64,000 bases of DNA. Origin: JAPLKB01 sp964532465 (GTDB taxonomy: Bacteria > Desulfobacterota > Syntrophorhabdia > Syntrophorhabdales > Syntrophorhabdaceae). The translations under genes and the position numbers were made by a program. The first letter of the stretch is position 1, and each line of letters starts with the position of its first letter. The notes beneath the pieces were generated by a model. It made no database searches and was not told the origin of the DNA. It saw only the letters and a program-made list of their open reading frames with translations. The stretch covers positions 124,001 through 188,000 of the forward strand of contig CAZHHX010000001.1 in NCBI GenBank assembly GCA_964532465.1, given 5' to 3'. Of this stretch, positions 26,395 to 34,206 are shown piece after piece.

Positions 26395-26456
26395 AGCTAA
26401 AAAGTTTTTTGCGACGGAACGCAAAAAGCCGCGCCCGCTGAAAAGCGACGTTGGCC
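26395..26456 (+). repeat. attC 1 (after the nuclease-like cassette)
   Basis: R'' AGCTAAA (26395-26401), R' GTTGGCC (26450-26456), 62 bases. Contains a hairpin TTTTTGCG/CGCAAAAA. The first six bases reverse-complement TTAGCT at 25362-25367, the start of the same cassette. The AAC of the R'' consensus is changed to AAA. Confidence 0.55.
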
Positions 26457-26472
26457 ATGAAAGGAGACAAAT

Positions 26473-27399
26473 GTGGCTGAAGCGATAGAAAGAATCTCCT
26501 GTTCCAATGCTGAGGAACTGATACGCTGTTTGGGGCGAGAAAATAGCTTGTGGGGAGGAGTTCGGCAGTTCTGGGTGTTTCGAGGTCATTCAATTGATGA
26601 GGAATACAAGCTTAAACCCAGTGCTCTTAGGGACAAGCCCAAGGCTATGCTTGGTTACAGTTTTTCGTCCAAGCAAGGGATACGGTCCACAAACCAAGAG
26701 CAGAAGGATGCCGAGTTTGAAAGACTGCATGAGTTCTATTGGGCAATCGATGCCCAGGGACTCAACGTCCCAGGAGACAGCAATCTACTCCGAACTCCAA
26801 ACGGGTGGAAGATTCTCGAAGACAAAATAAACAGCGACGGCTGGCCCATAGACGACCTACTTCCACTCCTAGCTTTAGCGCAGCATTATGAGGTGCCAAC
26901 ACGTCTGTTGGACTGGGCCGAAAAACCCTTGGCTGCCACTTACTTCGCAGCAAAAGGAGCATTAAGAGATGATGCAAAAGGTCTTCTCAGTGTTTGGGCT
27001 CTGAACTTCGATTGGATCATAAATACTGCATTTCCAAGCAATACTAAGATGGCTATTTATGTGGTCACCGCTCCCCGCGCCTGGAACCCAAATCTCCACG
27101 CACAAGGAGGCATCTTTACGACTGAAATATTGGTAAGAAGTGATTTCCCGCATCCTGTGTCAACTGATCCAGTTGATGTCATTGTTGAAAATAAATGGAA
27201 AGCTTTGAAGTGGGCGGTACCAGTCATGGCTCACATCACGTTACCGCGCTCAGAAGCCAAGAAACTGTTAAGGCTATTGAACCAAGAAGGCGTAAGTGCA
27301 GCAACAATATATCCAGGCTACAAGGGCGTTGCGGATTCGCTGAAGGAGAGGGATCAGTGGGATGTCCCTGAGAGAGCTACCTACTGGATGAAACCATGA
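26473..27399 (+). CDS. FRG-domain protein
   Basis: 308 aa, GTG start after AAGGAG. The FRG domain is seen as FWVFRGHSIDEEYKLKPS (residues about 35-52) and HYEVPTRLLDWAEKPLAAT (about 138-156), the two strongest signatures. FRG proteins occur often on mobile elements, and their chemistry is not established. The cassette starts with TTGGCC (26451-26456) and ends with GGCCAAC (27426-27432). Confidence 0.85.
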   Translation: MAEAIERISCSNAEELIRCLGRENSLWGGVRQFWVFRGHSIDEEYKLKPSALRDKPKAMLGYSFSSKQGIRSTNQEQKDAEFERLHEFYWAIDAQGLNVPGDSNLLRTPNGWKILEDKINSDGWPIDDLLPLLALAQHYEVPTRLLDWAEKPLAATYFAAKGALRDDAKGLLSVWALNFDWIINTAFPSNTKMAIYVVTAPRAWNPNLHAQGGIFTTEILVRSDFPHPVSTDPVDVIVENKWKALKWAVPVMAHITLPRSEAKKLLRLLNQEGVSAATIYPGYKGVADSLKERDQWDVPERATYWMKP

Positions 27400-27425
27400 T
27401 ATTTGACCATGTAAGCATACTGTTT

Positions 27426-27650
27426 GGCCAACAATCACATGCAGCCGACTCGTTCCACTCATGGCTGATATTGGTGTCCCTGTAGAAAAAGTATCTGGAA
27501 AAACTTATTTGAGTGATGCAGAAAAAAGCGACATCGTAGAATGCGCTATAATGAAAATTTCAAGCCTGGGATGGGTTAGATGATTCCCGAAAAACCAAAC
27601 TTTAATTATTTCAAAGTGCGATCAGGGGTTTTTCTACAGGCTCGTTATGT
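27426..27650 (+). repeat. attC 2, expanded or interrupted
   Basis: R'' GGCCAAC at 27426-27432, followed by the typical TGCAGCCGAC...GGCTGAT arms (27440-27470), but the next core site GTTATGT is only at 27644-27650. The 180 bases between hold a 40-codon open frame (27461-27583, MADIGVPVEKV...) with no visible ribosome binding site. It is probably a fragment of a lost cassette. Confidence 0.5.
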
Positions 27651-27682
27651 CAGAAGGATTTTAGGAATGCCATGGAGGCGAT

Positions 27683-28018
27683 ATGTCTACAAAACAGGCC
27701 GGAGCAATAATTAGAATAATTTACTACATTTTGAAATCAAACAATCAAACTGATCAGTATTTCACACCAGACTTCATATCGGAGCAGTACAAGGAAGTTC
27801 TTAAAGAACCTACTCATAAAAGGGCGATAGCAAATCTGCTTGAGTTTAAGAAGCATGGGGACAAAAAACAGATGATGACACTGGAAGAAGGAGCCAAACT
27901 GCGTGTTTGGCTGAATAAACACATAGATCGTAAAGGGATTACCTGGTTTGAAAAGCAAAGCGGCAATTTCAAACTCAAAACTGAATATGTTGAATCTTTA
28001 AATGATCTGATGAGGTAG
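27683..28018 (+). CDS. Unknown 111-aa cassette protein
   Basis: GGAGG five bases before the ATG. Lys-rich, with two helical-looking halves (GAIIRIIYYILKSNNQT, then EEGAKLRVWLNKHID). No family recognised. The cassette is bounded by GTTATGT (27644) and ACATAAC (28023), which are exact reverse complements. Confidence 0.55.
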   Translation: MSTKQAGAIIRIIYYILKSNNQTDQYFTPDFISEQYKEVLKEPTHKRAIANLLEFKKHGDKKQMMTLEEGAKLRVWLNKHIDRKGITWFEKQSGNFKLKTEYVESLNDLMR

Positions 28019-28022
28019 AATA

Positions 28023-28084
28023 ACATAACTACTGCGTACAGCGAATCAGCGCTATGCACGTCTCGCTGACGATAGTGTTGGGGC
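28023..28084 (+). repeat. attC 3
   Basis: R'' ACATAAC (28023-28029), inner arms CAGCGA/TCGCTG, R' GTTGGGGC (28077-28084). 62 bases. Confidence 0.62.
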
Positions 28085-28093
28085 AAAGAAAAT

Positions 28094-28609
28094 ATGAGAC
28101 GGAAAGAAGTTGAGAAACTAACACAATGTTTACATTCTTGGGAGGAAGGTCTTGCCCGTCTCGGTGAATGCATAGTTCAGTTTCAGAGGATTGAAGATGT
28201 TCTTGGCATGTGCATCTCCGCGATGATCGGCCGCAGTCGCAAGACAGGAGAAATCGTCACGGCTGAAATGTCTTTTCGTACAAAGGTATCGGTCTATGGT
28301 GCCCTGTTCTTACACACCCTGGAAAAGGCGGCCCTCCCAGATGATGTCGTGGACTTGATTCGGCGTATACAATGGGCAGAACAGCAGCGCAATACTCTCG
28401 TGCATTCCTTGTGGGACGCTAGCGAATCTAACCCGGGATGCATTAAGCGTGAGAAAAAGGCTATACGAAAAAGAGTCTTCAGCGTTGCCGAGGAACACCT
28501 TACACCCGACGAACTTGAAGACTTGAACCGGACATTTGAAGGTATAGTTACGGACCTCCTGTATCTCACCTCTCTTCATCTTCCGAAAGTGCAAAAGAGG
28601 CTTCCATGA
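28094..28609 (+). CDS. HEPN-like cassette protein
   Basis: 171 aa, mostly helical. Arg99 and His104 in QQRNTLVHSLW form an R-x4-H motif, the usual active-site signature of HEPN-fold RNases. The surrounding pattern (a long helix with CIVQFQRIEDVLGMCIS before it, a C-terminal helix after it) fits the fold. HEPN proteins commonly act in abortive defence or as toxins, but some are inactive. No antitoxin partner is in the cassette. The cassette boundaries GTTGGGGC/GCCCCAAC match over 8 of 8 bases. Confidence 0.5.
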   Translation: MRRKEVEKLTQCLHSWEEGLARLGECIVQFQRIEDVLGMCISAMIGRSRKTGEIVTAEMSFRTKVSVYGALFLHTLEKAALPDDVVDLIRRIQWAEQQRNTLVHSLWDASESNPGCIKREKKAIRKRVFSVAEEHLTPDELEDLNRTFEGIVTDLLYLTSLHLPKVQKRLP

Positions 28610-28642
28610 ATCGGTTATCGAGTCGAGAGGGTAAAACAAATA

Positions 28643-28701
28643 GCCCCAACAAATCGCTACCTTTAGACTCCTTACAGTCGTGGCTAATCATGGCGTTAAA
28701 T
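28643..28701 (+). repeat. attC 4
   Basis: R'' GCCCCAAC (28643-28650), central hairpin GACT/AGTC, R' GTTAAAT (28695-28701), a perfect match to GTTRRRY. 59 bases. Confidence 0.62.
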
Positions 28702-28725
28702 GTTTAAATTTGAGAGGTAACCTGT

Positions 28726-29517
28726 GTGAAAAAGAAAATCGGAAGGAACGATCCTTGCCCTTGTGGTTCAGGACAAAAATATAAATATTGTTGTATTTCT
28801 CAAGAACAAAGAAATAGAAAAGTTCAAACTAATATACATTGTGAGTCATGTGGTAATCTTCTTGAGGCTGATTTAAGTGATGATATGATGAATAAACTTG
28901 CATCATCAGAATTGCCTTTAAAAAATTTCTGTAAGGACAATAATTTCTATTTTTTTGGACTAATAAGATTAAATAAAGTAAATGAATTTCATGAAAAATT
29001 AACTTCTGGAATACTAAATAAAAATGATTTTATTGATGCATATAAGAACATTGTTGATAAGACTTCTGTTATTAGCTGGATTGAAGATGCGTGTACCTTG
29101 CATTCAGCTTTCTCAAAAAGAAGACAAATAATTATTGATGCTTGTGAAGCTCATTTTAGCGGAAAATATACTCTATCTGTTCCTGTCTTATTTTCACAGA
29201 TAGAGGGTATACTGAGAGATATTGGCGGATTAGAATTAAAAGATAATTTTAAGCCAACTATTCCAAAAGAAATATGGAACGAAAGATTTCTCTTCAGCCT
29301 AACTGACAGCGCTGAATATTTTAATGCTTTTATAACGAAGATGTATGAAGGTCAACAGAACGAAAATGCATTTAATCGAAATCCCATTCTTCATGGTATG
29401 AATGTAAGTTATGATTCAGAAGAATGGTCTCTTATACTGGTTCTCACTATATTAGAAATAAGAACTTTTCTCTGGTTTGAAAAGAATACTCATTCTCTTA
29501 TCAAAAAAAGCATCTAA
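28726..29517 (+). CDS. SEC-C zinc-motif protein with a possible HEPN-like C-terminus
   Basis: 263 aa, GTG start. Residues 5-19 are a SEC-C motif (RNDPCPCGSGQKYKYCC), a zinc-binding element also found at the SecA tail. CESCGNL follows. The C-terminal half is helical with NRNPILHGM near residue 223, another R-x4-H pattern in the context seen in HEPN-like domains. Very AT-rich. The ORF stop is inside its own R'' box (ATCTAAC). Function unknown; modular combinations like this occur in defence genes. Confidence 0.6.
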   Translation: MKKKIGRNDPCPCGSGQKYKYCCISQEQRNRKVQTNIHCESCGNLLEADLSDDMMNKLASSELPLKNFCKDNNFYFFGLIRLNKVNEFHEKLTSGILNKNDFIDAYKNIVDKTSVISWIEDACTLHSAFSKRRQIIIDACEAHFSGKYTLSVPVLFSQIEGILRDIGGLELKDNFKPTIPKEIWNERFLFSLTDSAEYFNAFITKMYEGQQNENAFNRNPILHGMNVSYDSEEWSLILVLTILEIRTFLWFEKNTHSLIKKSI

Positions 29518-30018
29518 CCTGGCGCTATAGCCAATTGCGGCCCTGAGGGCAAAGGACAGAGGAGGGGAGGTGAGGACATCCTTCAACATTTCAATTAAAA
29601 ATATGGCGGGAAATAAAAGCAAAAAGTCATAAATCATCAATAATGAGACTTTGCAGACACTGTGTCTGCAACATTGCAGCAACTGTTGCTGCAAAATTTA
29701 AAATCCCCGTAAATTCAATATAGGCTTTGATTTAGGCAATTAAGTATATTTTGCTTGCACAGTGCAAGCAAGCATGGAATTCTTTTTAAAAATGTCTTTT
29801 ATAGAGTACAGGAAAGCAAGGAAAGAAGGTTCTTGAAAATGGTATGTCTTTCTTCTTATTGAAAGTTGAAATAAGAAGAAGACAAAAAACAGAATAGAAG
29901 GTATAATAAACAAAAATATGGAAAAGCAGAGTGATAAGGGCAAAAGGCATAGAAGCGCTCCATCGAAGCGGTGCAGCTAATCCGCAAAAAAATGCGACTC
30001 GCGACCTCTATGTTATAC
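29512..30018 (+). repeat. attC 5, split by an inserted repeat
   Basis: R'' ATCTAAC (29512-29518) is a perfect match to RYYYAAC. The right half (29957-30018, with GCGGTGCAGCTAA and ending in GTTATAC at 30012-30018) is shared with attC 6. Repeat A lies between the halves, so the site spans 507 bases rather than about 60. Confidence 0.5.
29556..29830. repeat. Palindrome-bearing dispersed repeat, copy A
   Basis: Begins with GGAGGTGAGGACATCCTTCAA and aligns along its length with copy B (34844-35118). Three palindromes with 9-base arms and 3-base loops: TTGCAGACA/TGTCTGCAA (29651-29671), TTGCAGCAA/TTGCTGCAA (29674-29694) and TTGCTTGCA/TGCAAGCAA (29751-29771). Arms differ from copy B but stay paired. 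Confidence 0.72.
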
Positions 30019-30150
30019 GACAAGCCTAAAAACCGAATTAAAACAGAACCGAGCGCCCTTGAGGTGCGCTAAAAAAAGTGCTGGAATTGATTACCTCGCC
30101 ATTAATATTTCATGGTACATTGTCAAAATATCAATGTACGGAGGAACAAA

Positions 30151-31155
30151 ATGACATATTCCATTGAAAGTTGCTCCGGTGCTGGCTGGCAGGCTCTCGA
30201 CCAGTACGTAATGGAACAATTGTCTATATTCGCACCCGACGAAATAAGACAGAGACAAAAAACAGATGTTGCATTTCCTGCTGTTTCAACGCGTTTCCAG
30301 TTGCAATATGAACATCCAAATGGTCGGCTGTTCCAAGGAGATTCTATTAAGTGGCTTGAGTCTCTTCCCGCTTCGTGCGTTGACCTTGTTTTTGCTGACC
30401 CGCCCTATAACATCAAAAAAGCTGAATGGGACAATTTTGAGAGTCAGGAGAAATATATTGAGTGGTCAATCAAGTGGATCGCTCAAGCCTCCCGAGTTTT
30501 GAAGCCTACCGGTTCTTTATATGTGTGCGGGTTCTCTGAAATATTAGCGGATATCAAACACCCTGCATCGAAGTATTTCAAGCATTGTCGCTGGCTTATC
30601 TGGCATTACAAAAACAAAGCTAATTTAGGGAATGAGTGGGGGCGGTCGCATGAGAGCATCATCCACTTCCGCAAAACAGACGCTTGCAAACTAAACATTG
30701 ACGATGTTCGCACTCCTTACGGAGCGCATACGCTCAAATATCCGTCGCATCCACAAGCAGAAACAAGTGCATACGGTGGCAACGGAAACAAACAGCGTGA
30801 CAACTGGATACCAAACCCTAAAGGCGCAAAACCAAAAGATGTAATTGACATTCCAACCACCTGCAACGGCATGGGTGAGAAAACCCCACACCCAACGCAA
30901 AAACCAGAAGAACTTTTGAGAAAATTTGTTCTTGCATCTTCCAATGAAGGTGATCTTGTTATCGACCCCTTTTCCGGGTCTGGCACCACGATAGTTGTTG
31001 CGGAGCAACTAAAACGCCGCTGGATGGGGTGTGACATGGACATCAATTATAATCAATGGGCAATGGAACGGTTAAAGAACGTCAGGCGAATGACTAAAGA
31101 CGAATGGATCGCCCACGACCGGAAAACCGCAGCTCGGAGGGAATCCATACGATGA
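30151..31155 (+). CDS. DNA methyltransferase of a type II restriction-modification pair
   Basis: 334 aa from ATG 30151 (CGGAGG upstream). Motif IV ADPPYN at about residue 86 precedes motif I FSGSGTT at about residue 276, the beta-class order of N6-adenine or N4-cytosine methyltransferases. The target-recognition region lies between. The gene overlaps the next by four bases (ATGA), consistent with a linked endonuclease. Recognition sequence cannot be read from the protein. Confidence 0.85.
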   Translation: MTYSIESCSGAGWQALDQYVMEQLSIFAPDEIRQRQKTDVAFPAVSTRFQLQYEHPNGRLFQGDSIKWLESLPASCVDLVFADPPYNIKKAEWDNFESQEKYIEWSIKWIAQASRVLKPTGSLYVCGFSEILADIKHPASKYFKHCRWLIWHYKNKANLGNEWGRSHESIIHFRKTDACKLNIDDVRTPYGAHTLKYPSHPQAETSAYGGNGNKQRDNWIPNPKGAKPKDVIDIPTTCNGMGEKTPHPTQKPEELLRKFVLASSNEGDLVIDPFSGSGTTIVVAEQLKRRWMGCDMDINYNQWAMERLKNVRRMTKDEWIAHDRKTAARRESIR

Positions 31156-32099
31156 ATATTGCAAAACTTGTAAACAGTGCCGTCAACAAAGACCTATTCC
31201 TCACGGTAAAAAGCTACATCACGTTTTGCACCCGCTATCTGGAGTATGTAGAGACAGGACTGCAAGCCCGTATCATCTCCAAGAACGAAAACCACTATCA
31301 ATTTTTCCAATATCAAAAAGATGGATATTACAACATTACCCGCCCCCTCAACACTCTGCTCATGTACGACGCTGATAATTTTGAAAACAGCGCAAAGCAG
31401 TTTATGAAAACACTTGAACAGATAAAAAACGGAGAACGGCCATCAGACGAATTTAGAGAAAACATCAACCGCACCATCTATACAATCCAGCAATCAATCG
31501 GCGCAACACTCGATGCGCTACCTGCCGGAAAATCAAACCAAGCGCGAAAAGTAAATGGCGATTTATTTGAGCGACTTATCCGTTTACTGATTGTTTCCCT
31601 TGACGTAGATTGCGTATCAGGTGTCATGCAAGTGCCTGTAAAAGATGATGATGGAACAGAACTTTTTAAATCAGCCTACCAAAATGATTTAATGATAAGC
31701 AAAACAGGAGAGCTGAAAATCATAGGTTCTGTAAAAACTTCCAGCAAAGACCGCATTGACAAGGTTTTCATGGACAAGTTTTTATACAACAGGCTCACCA
31801 ATACAGATTTGTCTCACATCGCCATTTTTCTAAATGATGTACAGCGTAAAAAGACAAAAAAAGAGCATGAGTACGGCATTTCAGCAACATTTCTGCCAGG
31901 CCACTTCAAGGCATACACGATCAAGCTGAATCCGCTTGACGGTGTTTATTACTGTGACATCCGCCCCAATATGATTACGCATCCATTACTTTCCCAACAC
32001 ATAAAGACTATTGATAATTTTTTCTACTCTGACCTCTGGACTCTTCTTGCCAGACAAGGACAGAGCCTTGAAGAAATAGCCATCAAACCTGAAAAATAA
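31152..32099 (+). CDS. Probable type II restriction endonuclease partner
   Basis: 315 aa, coupled to the methyltransferase by ATGA. A C-terminal segment (ARKVNGDLFERLIRLLI, then YQNDLMIS and LKIIGSVKTSSKDRIDK) has the E...D...xVK spacing of a PD-(D/E)XK active site, though the Glu of ExK is replaced by Ser. The N-terminal half is helical. Identification rests on linkage and this weak motif. Confidence 0.65.
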   Translation: MNIAKLVNSAVNKDLFLTVKSYITFCTRYLEYVETGLQARIISKNENHYQFFQYQKDGYYNITRPLNTLLMYDADNFENSAKQFMKTLEQIKNGERPSDEFRENINRTIYTIQQSIGATLDALPAGKSNQARKVNGDLFERLIRLLIVSLDVDCVSGVMQVPVKDDDGTELFKSAYQNDLMISKTGELKIIGSVKTSSKDRIDKVFMDKFLYNRLTNTDLSHIAIFLNDVQRKKTKKEHEYGISATFLPGHFKAYTIKLNPLDGVYYCDIRPNMITHPLLSQHIKTIDNFFYSDLWTLLARQGQSLEEIAIKPEK

Positions 32100-32153
32100 T
32101 ACAACAATTCCACATGTAGGTTTCAAAGAACAGAAAAACTGAATGAGGCATGC

Positions 32154-32176
32154 GGGACATCCTTCAATATTTCAAT
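32154..32176. repeat. Short copy C of the repeat left end
   Basis: GGGACATCCTTCAATATTTCAATT-type sequence, the same left end as copies A (29574) and B (34857) but without the palindromes. A 12-base inverted match, TTGAAGGATGTC, lies at 34094-34105 beyond the RAYT gene. Confidence 0.6.
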
Positions 32177-32203
32177 TGGGAAATAGATATGAAACCAAAC
32201 CCA

Positions 32204-32269
32204 GCTCAACGAGGCGGTGCAGCTAACGTGGCGGTATAGCAGGCCACGTCGCTGACCTTTTTGTTATGC
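32204..32269 (+). repeat. attC 6
   Basis: R'' GCTCAAC (32204-32210), a perfect RYYYAAC. Arms GCAGC...ACGTGGC and GCCACGT...GCTG, R' GTTATGC (32263-32269). 66 bases. It does not complement the GTTATAC that starts the restriction-modification cassette, so the array was rearranged here. Confidence 0.6.
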
Positions 32270-32337
32270 CTTTAAAATGATTGACATAAGCATCAAACTT
32301 GGCTACTCTATAAGAAGAATACAATAGGCACACCTTT

Positions 32338-32616
32338 ATGAAATATTATGATTGGAACGATGAAAAGAACGAGCTACTCAAGAAGCTACGCGGAGTTTCG
32401 TTTGAGCAAGTCGTCTTGGCGATTGTTTCCGGTGATCTGATTGACCGCGTGAAGCATCCGAACCCTGACAAATATCCCAATCAGCGGGTATTCTTGGTGA
32501 AGATTGAAGACTACATATATTCTGTGCCATATGTCGAAGATGATGAGAAAATGTTTTTGAAAACAATAATACCAAACAGCAAAGCAACAAAGAAGTATTT
32601 AGGAGGCAAAAGATGA
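32338..32616 (+). CDS. BrnT/DUF4258-like toxin
   Basis: 92 aa. YYDWNDEKNELLKKLRGVSFEQVV resembles the start of BrnT-type RNase toxins; YPNQRVFLVKIEDYIYSVPYV and FLKTIIPNSKATKKYL fit the rest of this family. It overlaps the next gene by four bases. First gene after attC 6. Confidence 0.75.
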   Translation: MKYYDWNDEKNELLKKLRGVSFEQVVLAIVSGDLIDRVKHPNPDKYPNQRVFLVKIEDYIYSVPYVEDDEKMFLKTIIPNSKATKKYLGGKR

Positions 32617-32894
32617 AAAAAGTGCAATACATCGATAAAGAAGAAATGGAATTGGCAAAATCGCTTGAGGCCGAGGAATGGGTCTCCGATCTCACCAAGA
32701 AAGAAAAGAAGCAGTATGAGGATTTTGCCCGCAATAGCTTGACGAAACAGAAAAGGATCAATATCCGAATGACTGAGCGAGACCTAAAGAAAATCCAGGC
32801 AAAGGCAATTGAGGAAGGTCTCCCCTATCAATCCCTCATATCTATGCTGATTCACAAATATAACGAAGGAAAAGTATCTATTCAAGAGGTGTAA
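32613..32894 (+). CDS. BrnA/CopG-type antitoxin
   Basis: 93 aa with a ribbon-helix-helix region near the C-terminus (KRINIRMTERDLKKIQAKA, then YQSLISMLIHKY). The N-terminal part (KKEKKQYEDFARNSL) probably wraps the toxin. Translationally coupled to the toxin gene. Confidence 0.75.
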   Translation: MKKVQYIDKEEMELAKSLEAEEWVSDLTKKEKKQYEDFARNSLTKQKRINIRMTERDLKKIQAKAIEEGLPYQSLISMLIHKYNEGKVSIQEV

Positions 32895-33095
32895 ATTACA
32901 ACTGTTTTTTCACCACCCACTCCAAAAAGATTTCCACCACCCGTCACAAATAGAAATACACCACCTGCAAATCCGGTAGGCAGCTACTTAACCTCCCCTT
33001 TTAGATTTTGTGGACACTTGGGGACACTTAGGGGACGTTCTTTAATAACTAAGAAACTACTTGACATTCTTCTTATCCATTGATACCATTTCATC
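32895..33095. promoter_or_regulatory. Leader of the RAYT gene with GGGGACAC and CACCACCC repeats
   Basis: Two CACCACCC motifs (near 32912 and 32935) and a GGACACTTGGGGACACTTAG stretch (33013-33032) precede TTGACA (33061-33066), a possible -35 element. The GGGGAC direct repeats resemble REP-type sequences linked to RAYT transposases. Confidence 0.35.
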
Positions 33096-34085
33096 ATGCC
33101 CAGGCACGCGAGACTTGATGCTTCAGGTTTTCTCCATCATGTTATTATCCGGGGAATAGAAAGAAAACCCATCTTCGAAGAAGACCGGGACAAAGAAGAT
33201 TTTATCGGAAGATGTAATATTCTTCTGCCTGAAACCATGACTGCCTGCTATGCCTGGTCTATTCTTTCCAATCATATCCATATGTTCCTTCGCACCGGCA
33301 CTGTTCCCTTATCAACGGTTATGTCCCGTCTTCTTACCGGTTATGCCACAGCATACAATTTAAGACATAAACGATCAGGACATCTTTTTCAGAACCGTTA
33401 CAAATCAATTATCTGTCAGGAAGATGCCTATTTTAAAGAACTGGTCCGTTATATACACTTAAACCCCATCCGTGCCAATCTTGCAGACTTTAACGGCCTC
33501 GGTACCTTCCCCTGGTCCGGTCATGCTGTTTTATTGGGAAAGAAAGAATATCTTTGGCAGGATACGGGTTATGTGCTCTCTCTTTTCGGGAATCAGACAT
33601 TGTATCTTAAATTTGTACGTGCAGGTATTAATCAGGGACGCAGAGAAGACCTGACCGGCGGAGGGCTGGTCCGAAGTCATGGTGGATGGACAGAAGTACG
33701 TAAATCCAAAAAAGACGGCCTTATAAAAGGTGATGACAGAATCCTCGGCGATACCTCATTTGTTACAAGAGTACTGTCACTGGCTGAAGAAAAGCTGGAG
33801 CAGCGTTATGCTATAAAAAGCTCCGGTATTACTCTCGACTTTGTGGAAAAGAAGGTTTGTGATCTTTTCGGCATGACTTCACGTGAGCTGTACGAACAGG
33901 GCAGGCAAAAGCGGTTGGGTAATGCAAGAAGTCTCTTCTGTTTCTTTGCAGTTCGTGAACTTGGCATATCAATGAAGATACTTGCTGAGAGGTTTTCAAT
34001 AACCGAGCCTGCTATCGGCTACTCAGTGAGGAGAGGTCAGAAGATTGCGGAAGAGAAGGGGTGGGTGTTGATTGAGGCGGAATAG
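33096..34085 (+). CDS. REP-associated tyrosine transposase (RAYT, IS200-like) with DnaA-like C-terminus
   Basis: 329 aa. N-terminal Y1 transposase domain: GFLHHVIIRGIERKPIF, SNHIHMFLRTG (HxH metal site), HLFQNRYKSI and FKELVRYIHLNPIRANL. The nucleophile Tyr is probably within FKELVRYIHL. The C-terminal 90 residues (DFVEKKVCDLFGMTS, GNARSLFCFFAVRELG, then FSITEPAIGYSVRRG) look like a DnaA domain-IV-type helix-turn-helix, a known RAYT architecture. The enzyme moves or processes REP-like palindromes. An internally deleted relic lies at 35.13 kb. Confidence 0.88.
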   Translation: MPRHARLDASGFLHHVIIRGIERKPIFEEDRDKEDFIGRCNILLPETMTACYAWSILSNHIHMFLRTGTVPLSTVMSRLLTGYATAYNLRHKRSGHLFQNRYKSIICQEDAYFKELVRYIHLNPIRANLADFNGLGTFPWSGHAVLLGKKEYLWQDTGYVLSLFGNQTLYLKFVRAGINQGRREDLTGGGLVRSHGGWTEVRKSKKDGLIKGDDRILGDTSFVTRVLSLAEEKLEQRYAIKSSGITLDFVEKKVCDLFGMTSRELYEQGRQKRLGNARSLFCFFAVRELGISMKILAERFSITEPAIGYSVRRGQKIAEEKGWVLIEAE

Positions 34086-34206
34086 CTTGGTTGTTGAAGG
34101 ATGTCGCCTGAGTATATAATTGCTGAAAAGTCGTCTTGAAAAGTCTGCACTGTGCAATCAGCCGAATAAGATGTTTTAAATCTTCTGGCTTACATGGAGA
34201 ACGGAT

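Larger units (their letters stand above)
25361..32269 (+). mobile_element. Integrase-less integron cassette array (CALIN-like)
   Basis: All genes are on one strand and are separated by GTT core sites. Core/R'' pairs of individual cassettes are reverse complements: GTTAGCT with AGCTAA (nuclease-like gene), GTTGGCC with GGCCAAC (FRG gene), GTTATGT with ACATAAC (111-aa gene), GTTGGGGC with GCCCCAAC (171-aa gene) and GTTAAAT with ATCTAAC (one mismatch, SEC-C gene). Pairing between a cassette's first bases and its own last box is specific to integron cassettes. No intI gene is visible. The right end is blurred by repeats, and the restriction-modification cassette lacks a matching R'' box. Confidence 0.72.

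Noticed and set aside
29651..29771. CRISPR-like array
   Set aside because: Only three palindromes per copy, with different arm sequences and irregular spacing; no constant repeat with spacers and no cas genes.
29740..29943. Minus-strand hydrophobic ORF in the region of repeat A
   Set aside because: AT-rich chance frame over a repeat, no ribosome binding site and not preserved in copy B.
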